In this document: one piece after another, positions 1 to 7,112 of the stretch
Position numbering within the stretch: the stretch's first letter is position 1
Layout: the number at the start of each line of letters is the position of its first letter
NCBI RefSeq assembly: GCF_003012775.1
Contig: NZ_PXYG01000001.1
Location: 620,001 to 684,000 of the forward strand
From: Zobellella endophytica
GTDB lineage: Bacteria > Pseudomonadota > Gammaproteobacteria > Enterobacterales > Aeromonadaceae
DNA length: 64,000 nucleotides
Direction of reading: 5' to 3'
Notes under the pieces: generated by a model
What the model was told of the DNA's origin: nothing
Databases searched by the model: none
Seen by the model: the letters and a program-made list of their open reading frames with translations, nothing else
Program-made: the position numbers and the translations under genes

Positions 1-1
1 C

Positions 2-571
2 ACCGACGAATATTTCGTGACCGACTTTTCGGTGACCACCACCACCGGGACCTCCACCACCACCACCCCGGAGGTGGAGCTGACGCCCTTCTTCTCGGGC
101 ATCGCCCTCGACGTGACCCCGCAGATCGCCGACGACAACCGCATCCTGCTGCATGTGCATCCCTCGGTGACCAGCGTGGAGGAGCGGGAAAAGGTGATCA
201 ATTTCGGCAACGACGGCGCCGGCAATGCCCAGGTGGTGCGCCTGCCCCTGGCTCGCAGCAGCATCCGCGAGTCCGACACCGTGGTGGAGGCCCGCTCGGG
301 GGAGCTGATCGTCATCGGCGGCCTGATGCAGACCACCGAGAGCGAGCAGAACACCCGGGTACCCCTGCTGGGCGACATTCCGCTGCTCGGCGAGCTGTTC
401 AAAAACCGCAGCACCAGCACCCGCAAGAGCGAGCTGGTGATCATGCTGCGCCCGGTGGTGGTCACCGACAATACCTGGCAGACCGAGCTGCGGCGTTCCC
501 GCGGCTTGCTGGAGAAATGGTATCCAAGTGAAACTATTTCAGGACCCGTGACGGATACCCACAACCTATGA
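2..571 (+). CDS. mshL: MSHA pilus secretin MshL, C-terminal part (5' end outside window)
   Basis: The reading frame is open from the first bases, so the gene begins before the window. About 189 residues remain. They carry the C-terminal part of a type II/IV secretin: the conserved end of the beta-barrel domain with PLLGDIPLLGELF, followed by KSELVIMLRPVVV, the usual end of the PilQ/GspD/MshL domain. The product should be the outer-membrane ring through which the mannose-sensitive haemagglutinin (MSHA) pilus passes. Assignment to MshL rather than PilQ rests on the downstream genes mshE, mshG, pilin, mshC, D, O, P and Q. Its stop overlaps the next start in an ATGA, so the two are translationally coupled. 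The threonine-rich run near the window start is the loop common in MshL secretins. Confidence 0.9.
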   Translation, partial: TDEYFVTDFSVTTTTGTSTTTTPEVELTPFFSGIALDVTPQIADDNRILLHVHPSVTSVEEREKVINFGNDGAGNAQVVRLPLARSSIRESDTVVEARSGELIVIGGLMQTTESEQNTRVPLLGDIPLLGELFKNRSTSTRKSELVIMLRPVVVTDNTWQTELRRSRGLLEKWYPSETISGPVTDTHNL

Positions 572-1320
572 TCGGTAAACGCTATTTGCTGGGGCTGGCC
601 CTGGCCCTGTTGTCGCCCGCCTGGCTGGCGACCCAGGCCGACGACCTCAACGACAACTGGAACGACGGTGACTGGGCCGATCTGATGGTGGAGCTGCCGC
701 CGGCCGGCGGTGAGCTCACCATCACCGAGGTTACGCTCAGCCGTGCCGAGCGGCTGGCCGAGGCCCATCGCCAGGCCGACAGCGCCCTGGCCGCCGGCGA
801 CTGGGCGCGGGCCGAATACCGGCTGGCCCAGGCCCTGGCCGAATATCACGATGCCCACGACACCCGCTTGCGGCTGGCGGCCATGCAGTTCGGCCGGGGG
901 GCGCTCGAGCAGGCCCGGGTACTGCTGCAGCAGGGGCTGGAGCTGGAGCCGGATCATGCCGACATGCGCCTGGCCCTGGCCCGGCTGCTGGCCGAGCAGG
1001 CCCGTTACGCCGCGGCCTTTCGGGTACTCGACGAGATCAGCCCCCCGCTGGCCGCCCACCTCGACTACTACAGCCTGAAGGCGGAGATGGCCCGGCGCAG
1101 CGACCGCTGCGCGCTGGCGGTGGTGCTCTATCAACGGCTGCTGGCGCAGTCGTCGGGGGTGGGGGCCTGGTGGCTGTCGCTCGGTCTGTGCCAGCAGCGG
1201 CTGGGGGAGGATTTTATCCCTTCCTACCGGCAGGCGCTGGCCAGCGCCGATCTGGGCAATGCCTCGTTACGTTTTGTCGAACAGCAACTGGAGCACCATG
1301 GTACAGCGCAAACTCACTAA
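568..1320 (+). CDS. mshN: MSHA biogenesis TPR protein, MshN-like
   Basis: A 250-residue protein with an N-terminal hydrophobic signal or anchor (ending near LSPAWLATQA), then an acidic linker and several helix-turn-helix units of TPR type from about residue 60 onward (for example YYSLKAEMARRSDRCALAVV). MshN is the TPR protein encoded between mshL/mshM and mshE in Vibrio and Shewanella and belongs to the MSHA assembly complex. This copy is shorter than typical MshN proteins and has a cleavable-looking leader. The gene is coupled to mshL by a 4-bp overlap, and its 3' end overlaps the mshE start by about 23 bp. The AAA ATPase gene mshM, normally found between mshL and mshN, is absent. The MshN assignment rests on position and repeat type more than on a diagnostic motif. 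Confidence 0.7.
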   Translation: MIGKRYLLGLALALLSPAWLATQADDLNDNWNDGDWADLMVELPPAGGELTITEVTLSRAERLAEAHRQADSALAAGDWARAEYRLAQALAEYHDAHDTRLRLAAMQFGRGALEQARVLLQQGLELEPDHADMRLALARLLAEQARYAAAFRVLDEISPPLAAHLDYYSLKAEMARRSDRCALAVVLYQRLLAQSSGVGAWWLSLGLCQQRLGEDFIPSYRQALASADLGNASLRFVEQQLEHHGTAQTH

Positions 1321-2995
1321 GCGCCTCGGCGAGCTGCTGATCGAGCACGGGGTGATCAGTGCCCGGCAACTGGACACCGTATTGCAGCAGCAACAGCAGG
1401 AAGGCGGGCGTATCGGCACCCTGCTGGTGCAGATGGGCATCCTCGGCGAGATGGAGCTGTTGGGCTTCGTGGCCCGCCAGCTGGATCTGCCGCTGCTCGA
1501 CCTGAACAAGGTCAGCATCGACAAGCAGGCGGTCAAGCTGCTGTCCGAGGTGTACGCCCGCCGTTATCGCGCCCTGGTGATCGACGGGGACGACACCCGG
1601 GCCACGGTGGTGCTGTCGGATCCGGCGGATCTCGACACCCAGGATGCCATCGGCAACCTGCTGGCACCGCGGGAGATCAGCCTGGCGGTGGCGCCCCATG
1701 GCCAGCTGCTGGGACTGTACGATCAGCTCTACCGCCGTACCGACGATATCGCCAACCTGGCGGAGCAGCTGCATGTGGAGCACGCGCCCAGCCGGCCGGC
1801 GGTGGACGCCGCCGGCCTGGACGACAGCGATGCCACCGTGGCCAAGCTGCTCAACTCCCTGTTCGAGGATGCCTTGCAGGTCGGGGCCTCCGATATCCAT
1901 ATCGAGCCGGACAAGGCGCTGATCCGCCTGCGCATGCGGGTGGACGGCCTGTTGCAGGAAACCGAACTGAAGGAGGTGGGCATCGCCCCGGCGCTGGTGT
2001 CCCGGCTCAAGCTGATGGCCGGGCTGGACATCGCCGAGCGCCGGTTGCCCCAGGACGGCCGGTTCGAGCTCAGGATCAGGGACAACCCGGTGGACGTGCG
2101 CATGGCCACCATGCCGGTGCAGCACGGCGAGGCGGTGGTGTTGCGGCTGCTGGACCAGTCCGGCGGGGTGCGAACCCTGGCGCAGTCCGGCATGCCGGAC
2201 GAGCTGCTCCGGGCCTTTCGCCGCCGGCTGGCCAGCCCCAACGGCATCATTCTGGTGACCGGTCCCACCGGCAGCGGCAAGACCACCACCCTCTACGGTG
2301 CGCTCAATGAGCTCAACACCCCGGATCGCAAGATCATCACCGCCGAGGATCCGGTGGAATACCGGCTGTCGCGCATCAATCAGGTACAGGTCAACGCCAG
2401 GATCGGCCTGACCTTCGCCCGTATCCTGCGCACCAGCCTGCGCCAGGATCCCGATGTGCTGCTGATCGGTGAAATGCGCGACCAGGAAACCGCCGAAATC
2501 GCCATGCGCGGGGCCCTCACCGGTCACCTGGTGCTGTCTACCCTGCACACCAACGACGCCCCCAGCTCGGCGGTGCGGCTGATGGACATGGGCGTGCCCG
2601 GCTACCTGGTGGCCAGCACCCTGAAGGCGGTGCTGGCCCAGCGGCTGGTGCGCAAGCTGTGCGAGCACTGCAAGACCCCGCACCGGCTGGACGAAGGGGA
2701 ATACCAGTTCCTGCTGCACCTGGATCCGGCGGTGGCCGGCGGGGATTTCTATCAGGCCCCGGGCTGCGCCAGCTGCAACCACAGTGGTCACAAGGGCCGC
2801 ATCGGCGTCTATGAATGGCTGGAGATCAGCCACGAGATGGCCGATGCCCTGCGCGAGCAGGACATCGAGGCCTTCAACGGCCTGGTCGGCGTCGTGCCGG
2901 GCTTCAGGACCCTGGCCCAGGCGGCGCTGGCGCTGGCGCTGCAAGGGAAGATAGCCGCCGCCGAAGTGCTGCGGCTGGCGGAGTGGGTAGACTGA
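1298..2995 (+). CDS. mshE: MSHA pilus extension ATPase MshE
   Basis: A 565-residue GspE/PilB-family secretion ATPase that powers pilus extension at the cytoplasmic face of the inner membrane. An N-terminal MshEN domain begins RKLTKRLGELLIEHG; in Vibrio MshEN domains bind cyclic-di-GMP. The catalytic core has a Walker A GPTGSGKTTT near residue 322, an Asp box, a Walker B region (DVLLIGEMRD) and a His box (STLHTNDA). A zinc-binding pair CEHC and CASC lies near residues 455 and 490. The ATG chosen sits behind GGAG and begins MVQRKLTKR as in the family; the upstream ATG in the same frame would add 13 unrelated residues. It lies inside the end of the preceding gene and its stop overlaps the mshG start by one base (TGATG). 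Confidence 0.95.
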   Translation: MVQRKLTKRLGELLIEHGVISARQLDTVLQQQQQEGGRIGTLLVQMGILGEMELLGFVARQLDLPLLDLNKVSIDKQAVKLLSEVYARRYRALVIDGDDTRATVVLSDPADLDTQDAIGNLLAPREISLAVAPHGQLLGLYDQLYRRTDDIANLAEQLHVEHAPSRPAVDAAGLDDSDATVAKLLNSLFEDALQVGASDIHIEPDKALIRLRMRVDGLLQETELKEVGIAPALVSRLKLMAGLDIAERRLPQDGRFELRIRDNPVDVRMATMPVQHGEAVVLRLLDQSGGVRTLAQSGMPDELLRAFRRRLASPNGIILVTGPTGSGKTTTLYGALNELNTPDRKIITAEDPVEYRLSRINQVQVNARIGLTFARILRTSLRQDPDVLLIGEMRDQETAEIAMRGALTGHLVLSTLHTNDAPSSAVRLMDMGVPGYLVASTLKAVLAQRLVRKLCEHCKTPHRLDEGEYQFLLHLDPAVAGGDFYQAPGCASCNHSGHKGRIGVYEWLEISHEMADALREQDIEAFNGLVGVVPGFRTLAQAALALALQGKIAAAEVLRLAEWVD

Positions 2996-4218
2996 TGGCG
3001 TTCTACCGGTACAAGGCCCGCAACCGGCAGGGGCAGCTGCATGAAGGCCGGCTGGAGGCCGCCTCCGTCCAGGCCGCCGGGGAAAGCCTGGCCAATGCCG
3101 GGCTGATCCCGGTCGAGTTGAGCGAAGCGGGCAGGGGGACGAAAACCTGGCTGCAGCTGCGCCAGTTCCTGAAGGGCGGACTCAAGCCGGAGGTGCTGCT
3201 GATCCTGAGCCGGCAGTTCGCCTCCCTGACCCGGGCCGGCATCCCCATACTGCGCATCGTCGAAGGGCTGGGTGACACCACCGACAACAAGGTGCTGCGT
3301 GAAGCGCTGACCGAGGTGGGCCAGGCGTTGAATCAGGGCCAGACCCTGGCCAATGCGCTGGCGGCCCACCCCCATATTTTCAATTCGCTGTTCGTGTCGC
3401 TGGTGGAAGTGGGCGAGAGCACCGGCCAGCTCGAGCAGGCCTTCCTGCAACTGGCCCATTACTACCAGCTGGAGCTGGATACCCGCCGCCGGGTCAAGGC
3501 CGCCATTCGCTATCCCCTGTTCGTGTGCCTGGCGATGATAGCGGCGATGACGGTGCTCAACCTCTATGTGATCCCGGCGTTCAGCGGCATTTTTGCCCGC
3601 ATGGGCACAGAGCTGCCCTGGACTACCCGTTTTCTGCTGGGAACCTCCCATTTCTTCGTCAACTACATCGGCCATCTGCTGGTGGCGCTGGCGCTGGCGG
3701 CGGTGCTGCTCTGGCGCTATATCGCCACGCCGGCCGGGCGTTATCGCTGGCACCGGCTGCAACTGCGGATCCCGATAGTGGGACCGCTGGTCAAGCGCAT
3801 CCTGCTGGCGCGTTTTTGCCGCAGCTTCGCCATGATGCTGGCCGCCGGCGTGCCCATTACCCGGGTACTCACTCTGGCGGGCAGCGCCACCGACAACGCC
3901 TTTCTGACCCGTGCCATCCTGGGCATGGGCGAGGGGCTGGCCTCGGGCAGCAGCCTGTCGGCGGTGGCCGCCCGCAGCGGCGTCTTTACCCCGCTGATCC
4001 TGCAGATGTTCCGGGTGGGGGAAGAAACCGGCCGGGTGGATGAAATGGTGATGGAAGCCGGCCGTTTCTACGAGGAAGAGGTGGATTACGACATCGCCAA
4101 CCTCACCGCCAGGATCGAGCCCATCCTGATCGTCGCTATCTCCATCATGGTGCTGATCCTGGCGCTGGGCATCTTCACCCCCATGTGGGACATGGTCAAT
4201 GTGGCCCAGGGACGCTAA
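2995..4218 (+). CDS. mshG: MSHA pilus inner-membrane platform protein MshG
   Basis: A 407-residue protein of the GspF/PilC family, the inner-membrane platform that couples the ATPase to pilin polymerisation. It begins MAFYRYKARNRQGQ, as in the family, and contains two T2SF domains, at about residues 65-190 and 270-395. Each has the characteristic pattern of an amphipathic helix pair followed by a transmembrane helix. Predicted membrane segments are near FVCLAMIAAMTVLNLYVIP, the following FFVNYIGHLLVALALAAVLL, and the last helix ILIVAISIMVLILALGIF. The start ATG shares one base with the mshE stop. Many longer overlapping frames begin inside mshE but do not match the family start. Confidence 0.94.
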   Translation: MAFYRYKARNRQGQLHEGRLEAASVQAAGESLANAGLIPVELSEAGRGTKTWLQLRQFLKGGLKPEVLLILSRQFASLTRAGIPILRIVEGLGDTTDNKVLREALTEVGQALNQGQTLANALAAHPHIFNSLFVSLVEVGESTGQLEQAFLQLAHYYQLELDTRRRVKAAIRYPLFVCLAMIAAMTVLNLYVIPAFSGIFARMGTELPWTTRFLLGTSHFFVNYIGHLLVALALAAVLLWRYIATPAGRYRWHRLQLRIPIVGPLVKRILLARFCRSFAMMLAAGVPITRVLTLAGSATDNAFLTRAILGMGEGLASGSSLSAVAARSGVFTPLILQMFRVGEETGRVDEMVMEAGRFYEEEVDYDIANLTARIEPILIVAISIMVLILALGIFTPMWDMVNVAQGR

Positions 4219-4371
4219 TCCACAAAAATGTTATGGATGTTGGCTTTTTGTCCAAAAGCGCTGGATCCGGCCAAAACGGGCCCGTATCATACCCGGGTGG
4301 TAACTTACTTATTTTTATAAAGAAAATAATTGCATCAACAACAAAGGCATAACATTTTAAATGGGGAAAAT
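4219..4371 (+). promoter_or_regulatory. AT-rich leader of the major pilin gene
   Basis: This stretch between mshG and the pilin is the only sizeable gap inside the MSHA cluster and is much richer in A and T than its surroundings. A separate pilin promoter is expected here, since major pilin is made in large excess. I see a TATAAA near 4316 but no convincing -35 partner at 17 bp, and no good sigma-54 GG-N10-GC element. The ribosome site GGGGA sits just before the pilin ATG. No c-di-GMP riboswitch signature was found. Confidence 0.35.
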
Positions 4372-4893
4372 ATGAAAAAAGCAGCGGGCTTCACCCTCAT
4401 CGAGCTGGTGATTGTAATCGTTATTCTGGGCATCCTGGGCGCCGTGGCCGCGCCACGGTTTATCAACCTGCAAGGGGATGCCTATGAGGCCAATGTTAAT
4501 GCTCTCAGAGGTTCTATTCAGTCTGCAATGACGTTGGGTAATACAAAAGCCATTCTGGCTGGACAGGATGTGAACACAACCGATGAGGACGATGAACCTG
4601 TTGCTCAAGTAGTTGCTATTGATGGCACTAATGGAGTTAATTTCTTATTCGGTTACCCTGCTGCTACTACCGGCGGTATCCTTGAGATGCTTCAAGATGT
4701 TGATGTTCCAGAAGATGACCAAGATACATCCTCATCCTATATCCTGAATACTGAGACAGCCAATACCTTAAGAATTGCGCCAAGAGCTCGTGGCTTTGGT
4801 GATAATGAAGCCGAGCAGTGTGAAGTCATTTATGTACAAGCGACAGGCGTTAATAATCCTGCCAGTGTAACGGCTGTTACTAATGGCTGCTAA
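4372..4893 (+). CDS. mshA: MSHA major pilin subunit (type IV pilin)
   Basis: A 173-residue type IV pilin. The leader MKKAAG is followed by the mature N terminus FTLIELVIVIVILGILGAVA, with Glu5 of the mature chain present and a hydrophobic alpha-1 helix. Cleavage and N-methylation by prepilin peptidase are expected between Gly6 and Phe7. The two Cys residues near the C terminus (EQCEVIY and the terminal NGC) would close the usual D-region loop. The start is the ATG behind GGGGAAAAT; an upstream ATG would add 14 residues before the leader. Its base composition is clearly more AT-rich than the flanking msh genes, as often seen in exchanged, diversifying pilin genes. Only one pilin gene is present where Vibrio has mshB and mshA, so the choice of mshA is by position and abundance-type leader. 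Confidence 0.85.
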   Translation: MKKAAGFTLIELVIVIVILGILGAVAAPRFINLQGDAYEANVNALRGSIQSAMTLGNTKAILAGQDVNTTDEDDEPVAQVVAIDGTNGVNFLFGYPAATTGGILEMLQDVDVPEDDQDTSSSYILNTETANTLRIAPRARGFGDNEAEQCEVIYVQATGVNNPASVTAVTNGC

Positions 4894-4907
4894 GTGAGCC
4901 ATTAAAT

Positions 4908-4930
4908 GGGCGGCGTGGCCGCCCTTTTTT
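4908..4930 (+). terminator. Rho-independent terminator after the pilin gene
   Basis: A perfect 7-bp stem, GGGCGGC and GCCGCCC around a GTG loop, is followed by six T. It ends only 6 bp before the mshC start, so it probably lets most pilin transcripts stop here while a minority read into the minor pilin genes. Confidence 0.85.
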
Positions 4931-4936
4931 ATCCTT

Positions 4937-5485
4937 ATGCTCCTCCAACGCGGCTTTACCCTGATTGAACTGGTGGCGGTACTGGTGCTGGCCGGCATAC
5001 TGGCGGCGGTGGCCCTGCCACGCCTGTCGCTCTCTTCTTCCTTTGACGAACGCCTGCAGGCCGACAACCTGGTCGGCCTGCTGCGCCTGGCCCAGCTCCG
5101 GGCGATGAACGATCCGCTCGCCCTGCAGCCCGGTACCGATACGGGCCGCTGTGGCCGTGTCGTCATCACCGCCAGCGGATTTTCGCTTTCATCCGGCTGC
5201 GATACGGCGGTCCTGCTGGACGACAACGCCCTGGGCGAGGCCGAGCGTCAGGGGTTTTTCCTGGGCAGGCGCGACATTGCCGTCAGTGCCGACCAGGCCC
5301 TGCCGCTGGTACTGCAATTCGGCCGGCCGGCGGCGGACCCCGGTTTTTTGAGCGGCGACAGCCGGCTGGGCCGGCCCTATCTGCACCGTTCCGGCGGCCC
5401 GGTGCGCCTCGCCGCCCCCCTCACCGTCACCGTGGGCGGCAAGGCCGTACGGGTGGAAACCGAGGGTTATGTCCATGCGCCCTGA
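4937..5485 (+). CDS. mshC: MSHA minor pilin MshC
   Basis: A 182-residue prepilin-like protein with leader MLLQRG and mature start FTLIELVAVLVLAGILAAVA, the type IV prepilin signature with Glu5. It is the first minor pilin after the major subunit, the position of mshC. The short leader means the start is well fixed although no Shine-Dalgarno sequence is visible: the T-run of the preceding terminator lies where one would be expected. Translation may therefore be poor or depend on readthrough transcripts, which suits a minor pilus component. Minor pilins of this class prime pilus assembly at the inner membrane. Its 3' end overlaps mshD by 17 bp. Confidence 0.85.
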   Translation: MLLQRGFTLIELVAVLVLAGILAAVALPRLSLSSSFDERLQADNLVGLLRLAQLRAMNDPLALQPGTDTGRCGRVVITASGFSLSSGCDTAVLLDDNALGEAERQGFFLGRRDIAVSADQALPLVLQFGRPAADPGFLSGDSRLGRPYLHRSGGPVRLAAPLTVTVGGKAVRVETEGYVHAP

Positions 5486-6011
5486 GCCGGGTTTCAGCCT
5501 GCTGGAGTTCGTGCTGGGGCTGGTGATCCTGGCCATCGCCCTGGTGGGGGTCACCCTGTTTTTTGCCGCCCAGCCGCGCCAGCTGGATCCGGTGTTCCAG
5601 TTCCGTGCCGTGTCCCTGGCCGAGGCCCTGGCCGAGCAGATCCTGGCGGTGCCCTACGATGCGCAGAACAACCCGGCCATGCAGCGGCGTTGCGATATTA
5701 CCGCCGGTGCCGGGGTCTGCTCGGCGGCCGCCGGCTACGGCACCGAACACGAGGCCGATCGCGGCATCATCACCCGCTTCGACGACGTGGACGATTTCCA
5801 CGACTGGTGCACGAGCCCGGTGGCGGGCACTCGGCTGGCCGCCGATCTGGGCCTGCCCGACACGGCCCTGTATTCCCGGTTTCAGGTGACCAGCTGTGTG
5901 ACTCCGCAAACGGATGAGGCGGGTCAGCCCTACAAACAGATCCGGCTGACCGTGCGCCAGGTCGGCAGCGGCGAACTCTCGCTGCTGCTCAACAGGTACA
6001 ACATCCGATGA
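5469..6011 (+). CDS. mshD: MSHA minor pilin MshD
   Basis: A 180-residue minor pilin with the leader MSMRPEPG and mature start FSLLEFVLGLVILAIALVGV, giving a prepilin cleavage site after Gly and Glu at position 5. The remainder contains four to five Cys residues, compatible with disulfide bonding in the periplasm. MshD is the second minor pilin in known MSHA loci, directly before mshO, as here. The gene starts within mshC and its stop overlaps the mshO start by 4 bp, so it is translated as part of one tightly packed minor-pilin operon. The ATG two codons further on is an equally possible start and would not change the mature protein. Confidence 0.83.
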   Translation: MSMRPEPGFSLLEFVLGLVILAIALVGVTLFFAAQPRQLDPVFQFRAVSLAEALAEQILAVPYDAQNNPAMQRRCDITAGAGVCSAAAGYGTEHEADRGIITRFDDVDDFHDWCTSPVAGTRLAADLGLPDTALYSRFQVTSCVTPQTDEAGQPYKQIRLTVRQVGSGELSLLLNRYNIR

Positions 6012-6757
6012 GGCAGCGCGGATTTACCCTGCTCGAGCTGGTCATTGTGCTGGTGCTTATCGGCATCACGGCGCTGCTGGGCACCCGTTTTATCGCCGGC
6101 ATGGCCGGTGGCTACATGGCCGCGGCGGAGCGCAGCCAGGGGCTGGCCTCGGCGCGTTTTGCGCTGGAGCGGCTGAAACGCGAGCTCGGCCTGGCCTACA
6201 GCCCGAGTGTCTATCTGAACGACGACCATCGCTGCCTGTCCTTTGTGCCCGTGCTGGCGGCGGGCCGGTACCGCGGTCAGGTGATGAACGGCAGCGCCGA
6301 CTTCGTCATGCCGCTGGTACTGCAGGGGCAGGCCATGGCGGGGATAGACCTGGCGGTGCGGGCGGACAGTGGCGAAGCCGCCTGGGAGGACTATCCGACC
6401 GTGGCGCCGGCCAATGTCTTTGCCCTGGCGGACCAGGAGCCGGTCCCGGTGGTGCTGCCCTTTGCCGATGCGTTCCCGGCACCGGCACACTTTGTCCGGG
6501 AAGGGGCGGGTGAACGTTATACCCTGCTGCACCGGCGACAGGTGCGTTACTGCATTGACGGTGGCGAGGTGCGGCGTTCGGAGCGTGGCGAAGAAGGGTG
6601 GGGCCCGGCCGAACCGATGTTGACTCAGGTCACGACGGACAGCGCTTTTTCGGACTATTATGAGTCCATTCAACTGCTGGGGCTGGCCCTGTCGGTGCAA
6701 GGCCGGGACGGCAGGCTGGTCCTCCCCAGCCAGATCCAGGTGGGTTATGAACCCTAG
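6008..6757 (+). CDS. mshO: MSHA minor pilin MshO
   Basis: A 249-residue protein with leader MRQRG and mature start FTLLELVIVLVLIGITALLG, a strong type IV prepilin signature. It is the largest of the minor pilins here, as MshO (GspJ/PilW-like) usually is. A long amphipathic continuation of the N-terminal helix (AAAERSQGLASARFALERLKREL) is followed by a beta-rich C-terminal domain. It is coupled by ATGA to mshD and overlaps the start of mshP by 11 bp. Confidence 0.85.
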   Translation: MRQRGFTLLELVIVLVLIGITALLGTRFIAGMAGGYMAAAERSQGLASARFALERLKRELGLAYSPSVYLNDDHRCLSFVPVLAAGRYRGQVMNGSADFVMPLVLQGQAMAGIDLAVRADSGEAAWEDYPTVAPANVFALADQEPVPVVLPFADAFPAPAHFVREGAGERYTLLHRRQVRYCIDGGEVRRSERGEEGWGPAEPMLTQVTTDSAFSDYYESIQLLGLALSVQGRDGRLVLPSQIQVGYEP

Positions 6758-7112
6758 ACAGCGGGGCAGCATGCTGCTCAGCGCAATATTCATGATAGTG
6801 CTGCTGGCGGGGCTGATGGCGGGCATTGCCGCCCTCTCGGGACAGAGCAGCCAGCGGCTGATTTACGAAGTGCAGGCGCTGCAGGCCCGGCTGGCGGCGG
6901 AAGCGGTGCTGGAGCGCAAGGTCTACGAGTTGCTTGCCGATATCGAAGAGATCGATAGCGTCACCGCCACGTTGGGCGCTTGCGATGCCGAGGCCGACGC
7001 CGCCACGGTCAGCGCCGCCGGCATCACCCAGGTCAGGGTGCTCGCCCGGGGGCGATGCAGCACGGGAGCACTGACGGTACAACGCCATATCGAGGTCGAG
7101 GTGATTGAATGA
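6747..7112 (+). CDS. mshP: MSHA biogenesis protein MshP
   Basis: A 121-residue protein beginning MNPRQRGSMLLSAIFMIVLLAG, a PilX/MshP-type N terminus: basic leader, Gly, then SMLL instead of FTLIEL, followed by a hydrophobic helix. It lacks Glu5, which is normal for this class of minor pilin that caps or links the priming complex. The chosen ATG overlaps the end of mshO; an upstream ATG in the same frame would place 29 unrelated residues before the leader. The stop overlaps mshQ by 4 bp. The helix after the membrane segment contains AALSGQSSQRLIYEVQALQARLAAEAVLE, shortened here to its key residues SGQSSQ and QALQARLA. Confidence 0.8.
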   Translation: MNPRQRGSMLLSAIFMIVLLAGLMAGIAALSGQSSQRLIYEVQALQARLAAEAVLERKVYELLADIEEIDSVTATLGACDAEADAATVSAAGITQVRVLARGRCSTGALTVQRHIEVEVIE

